The position numbers and the translations under genes are program-made. Positions 5,770-6,062 of a stretch of 6,062 nucleotides of DNA are shown here, in pieces; the first letter of the stretch is position 1, and every line of letters begins with the position of its first letter. Source of the DNA: Deltaproteobacteria bacterium RBG_16_54_11 (GTDB lineage Bacteria > Desulfobacterota > B13-G15 > RBG-16-54-18); the NCBI GenBank assembly GCA_001797905.1, contig MGQS01000120.1, positions 22,152 through 28,213 of the forward strand, read 5' to 3'. Under the pieces are notes generated by a model that saw only the letters and a program-made list of their open reading frames with translations, made no database searches and was not told the origin of the DNA.

Positions 5770-6062
5770 TTAACGCATCCCTTTCTTTGCCTCGGATTCG
5801 ACTATCTTCCAGATTTGCAGGATAAGTTTTCTCACCTCGCTGTCATTATAGTTTCCCATGAGGGTGCATTCAAAAAAGTAGGTTTTTCTCGCAGAGACAA
5901 ACGTAGTGACATCTAGTTTCTGCCCGCCCTGATCAATCGTCTTTCTGGTCACCAGGGCTTTTTCACCTTCCGCGATGTCTATATCCTTGTAGTCGACCTC
6001 TTTAACATACTTTTTATATTCTTCATCCTTTAAACGCCACGATTCACTTTCCACCTGCATGA
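5770..6062 (-). CDS. Unrecognised protein, C-terminal part (probably 5'-truncated by window edge)
   Basis: The frame is open to the right edge. The first visible ATG is at 6058-6060, giving 96 residues, but nothing shows it is the true start because the upstream sequence is outside the window. I do not recognise the family. The visible part is hydrophilic, with a lysine/glutamate-rich beginning (DEEYKKYVKEVDYKD), then alternating beta-like strands (EKALVTRKTI, LDVTTFVSARKTYFFECTLMG) and a final amphipathic helix (DSEVRKLILQIWKIVES) ending KKGMR. There is no membrane segment or cysteine motif. Strands followed by a closing helix with an 'I..IV.S' ending resemble the tails of small PsbP/DUF1795-like or other secreted proteins, but this is only a guess. 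It is convergent to holA, and its DNA is AT-richer than the operon, so it belongs to a separate transcription unit and perhaps a different genomic background. Confidence 0.65.
   Translation of the reverse strand, partial: MQVESESWRLKDEEYKKYVKEVDYKDIDIAEGEKALVTRKTIDQGGQKLDVTTFVSARKTYFFECTLMGNYNDSEVRKLILQIWKIVESEAKKGMR

Overview
The window looks like chromosomal DNA from a diderm (LPS-bearing), fairly GC-rich bacterium. The run leuS-lptE-holA, preceded by arginine genes, is most like Desulfobacterota (former Deltaproteobacteria) or nearby phyla such as Nitrospirota. That placement is inferred from gene order and protein style only, not from a search.

Layout: bases 1 to 5530 are one tightly packed plus-strand cluster. 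It begins inside argF (ornithine carbamoyltransferase, C-terminal part only). This overlaps argG (argininosuccinate synthase), which overlaps leuS (leucyl-tRNA synthetase) by an ATGA. leuS overlaps lptE (LPS-assembly lipoprotein), and a gap of a few bases leads to holA (DNA polymerase III delta subunit). Overlaps or near-zero gaps at every junction indicate one transcript, whose promoter lies upstream of the window. ArgF and ArgG catalyse successive steps of arginine synthesis (ornithine to citrulline to argininosuccinate). argH, for the last step, is not between argG and leuS. The other three genes serve translation, outer-membrane assembly and replication, so this is a housekeeping operon and not a single pathway.

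Bases 5531 to 5769 are intergenic, between convergent genes. The first 80 bases show nothing I can support. Then come two facing copies of a palindromic CCTCTCCC/GGGAGAGG repeat with a GGTGAGGG tail (5614-5702), arranged like a REP doublet. The facing tails form a stem followed by five T, a candidate terminator for the operon. A separate perfect 8-bp hairpin lies at 5733-5751.

Bases 5770 to 6062 hold the 3' part of an unrecognised minus-strand gene in visibly AT-richer DNA, running off or starting right at the window edge.

I see no mobile element, CRISPR array, RNA gene or clearly new biological system. The points most worth a second look are the probable CTG start of holA, the inverted repeat pair, the missing argH, and the unidentified minus-strand gene.
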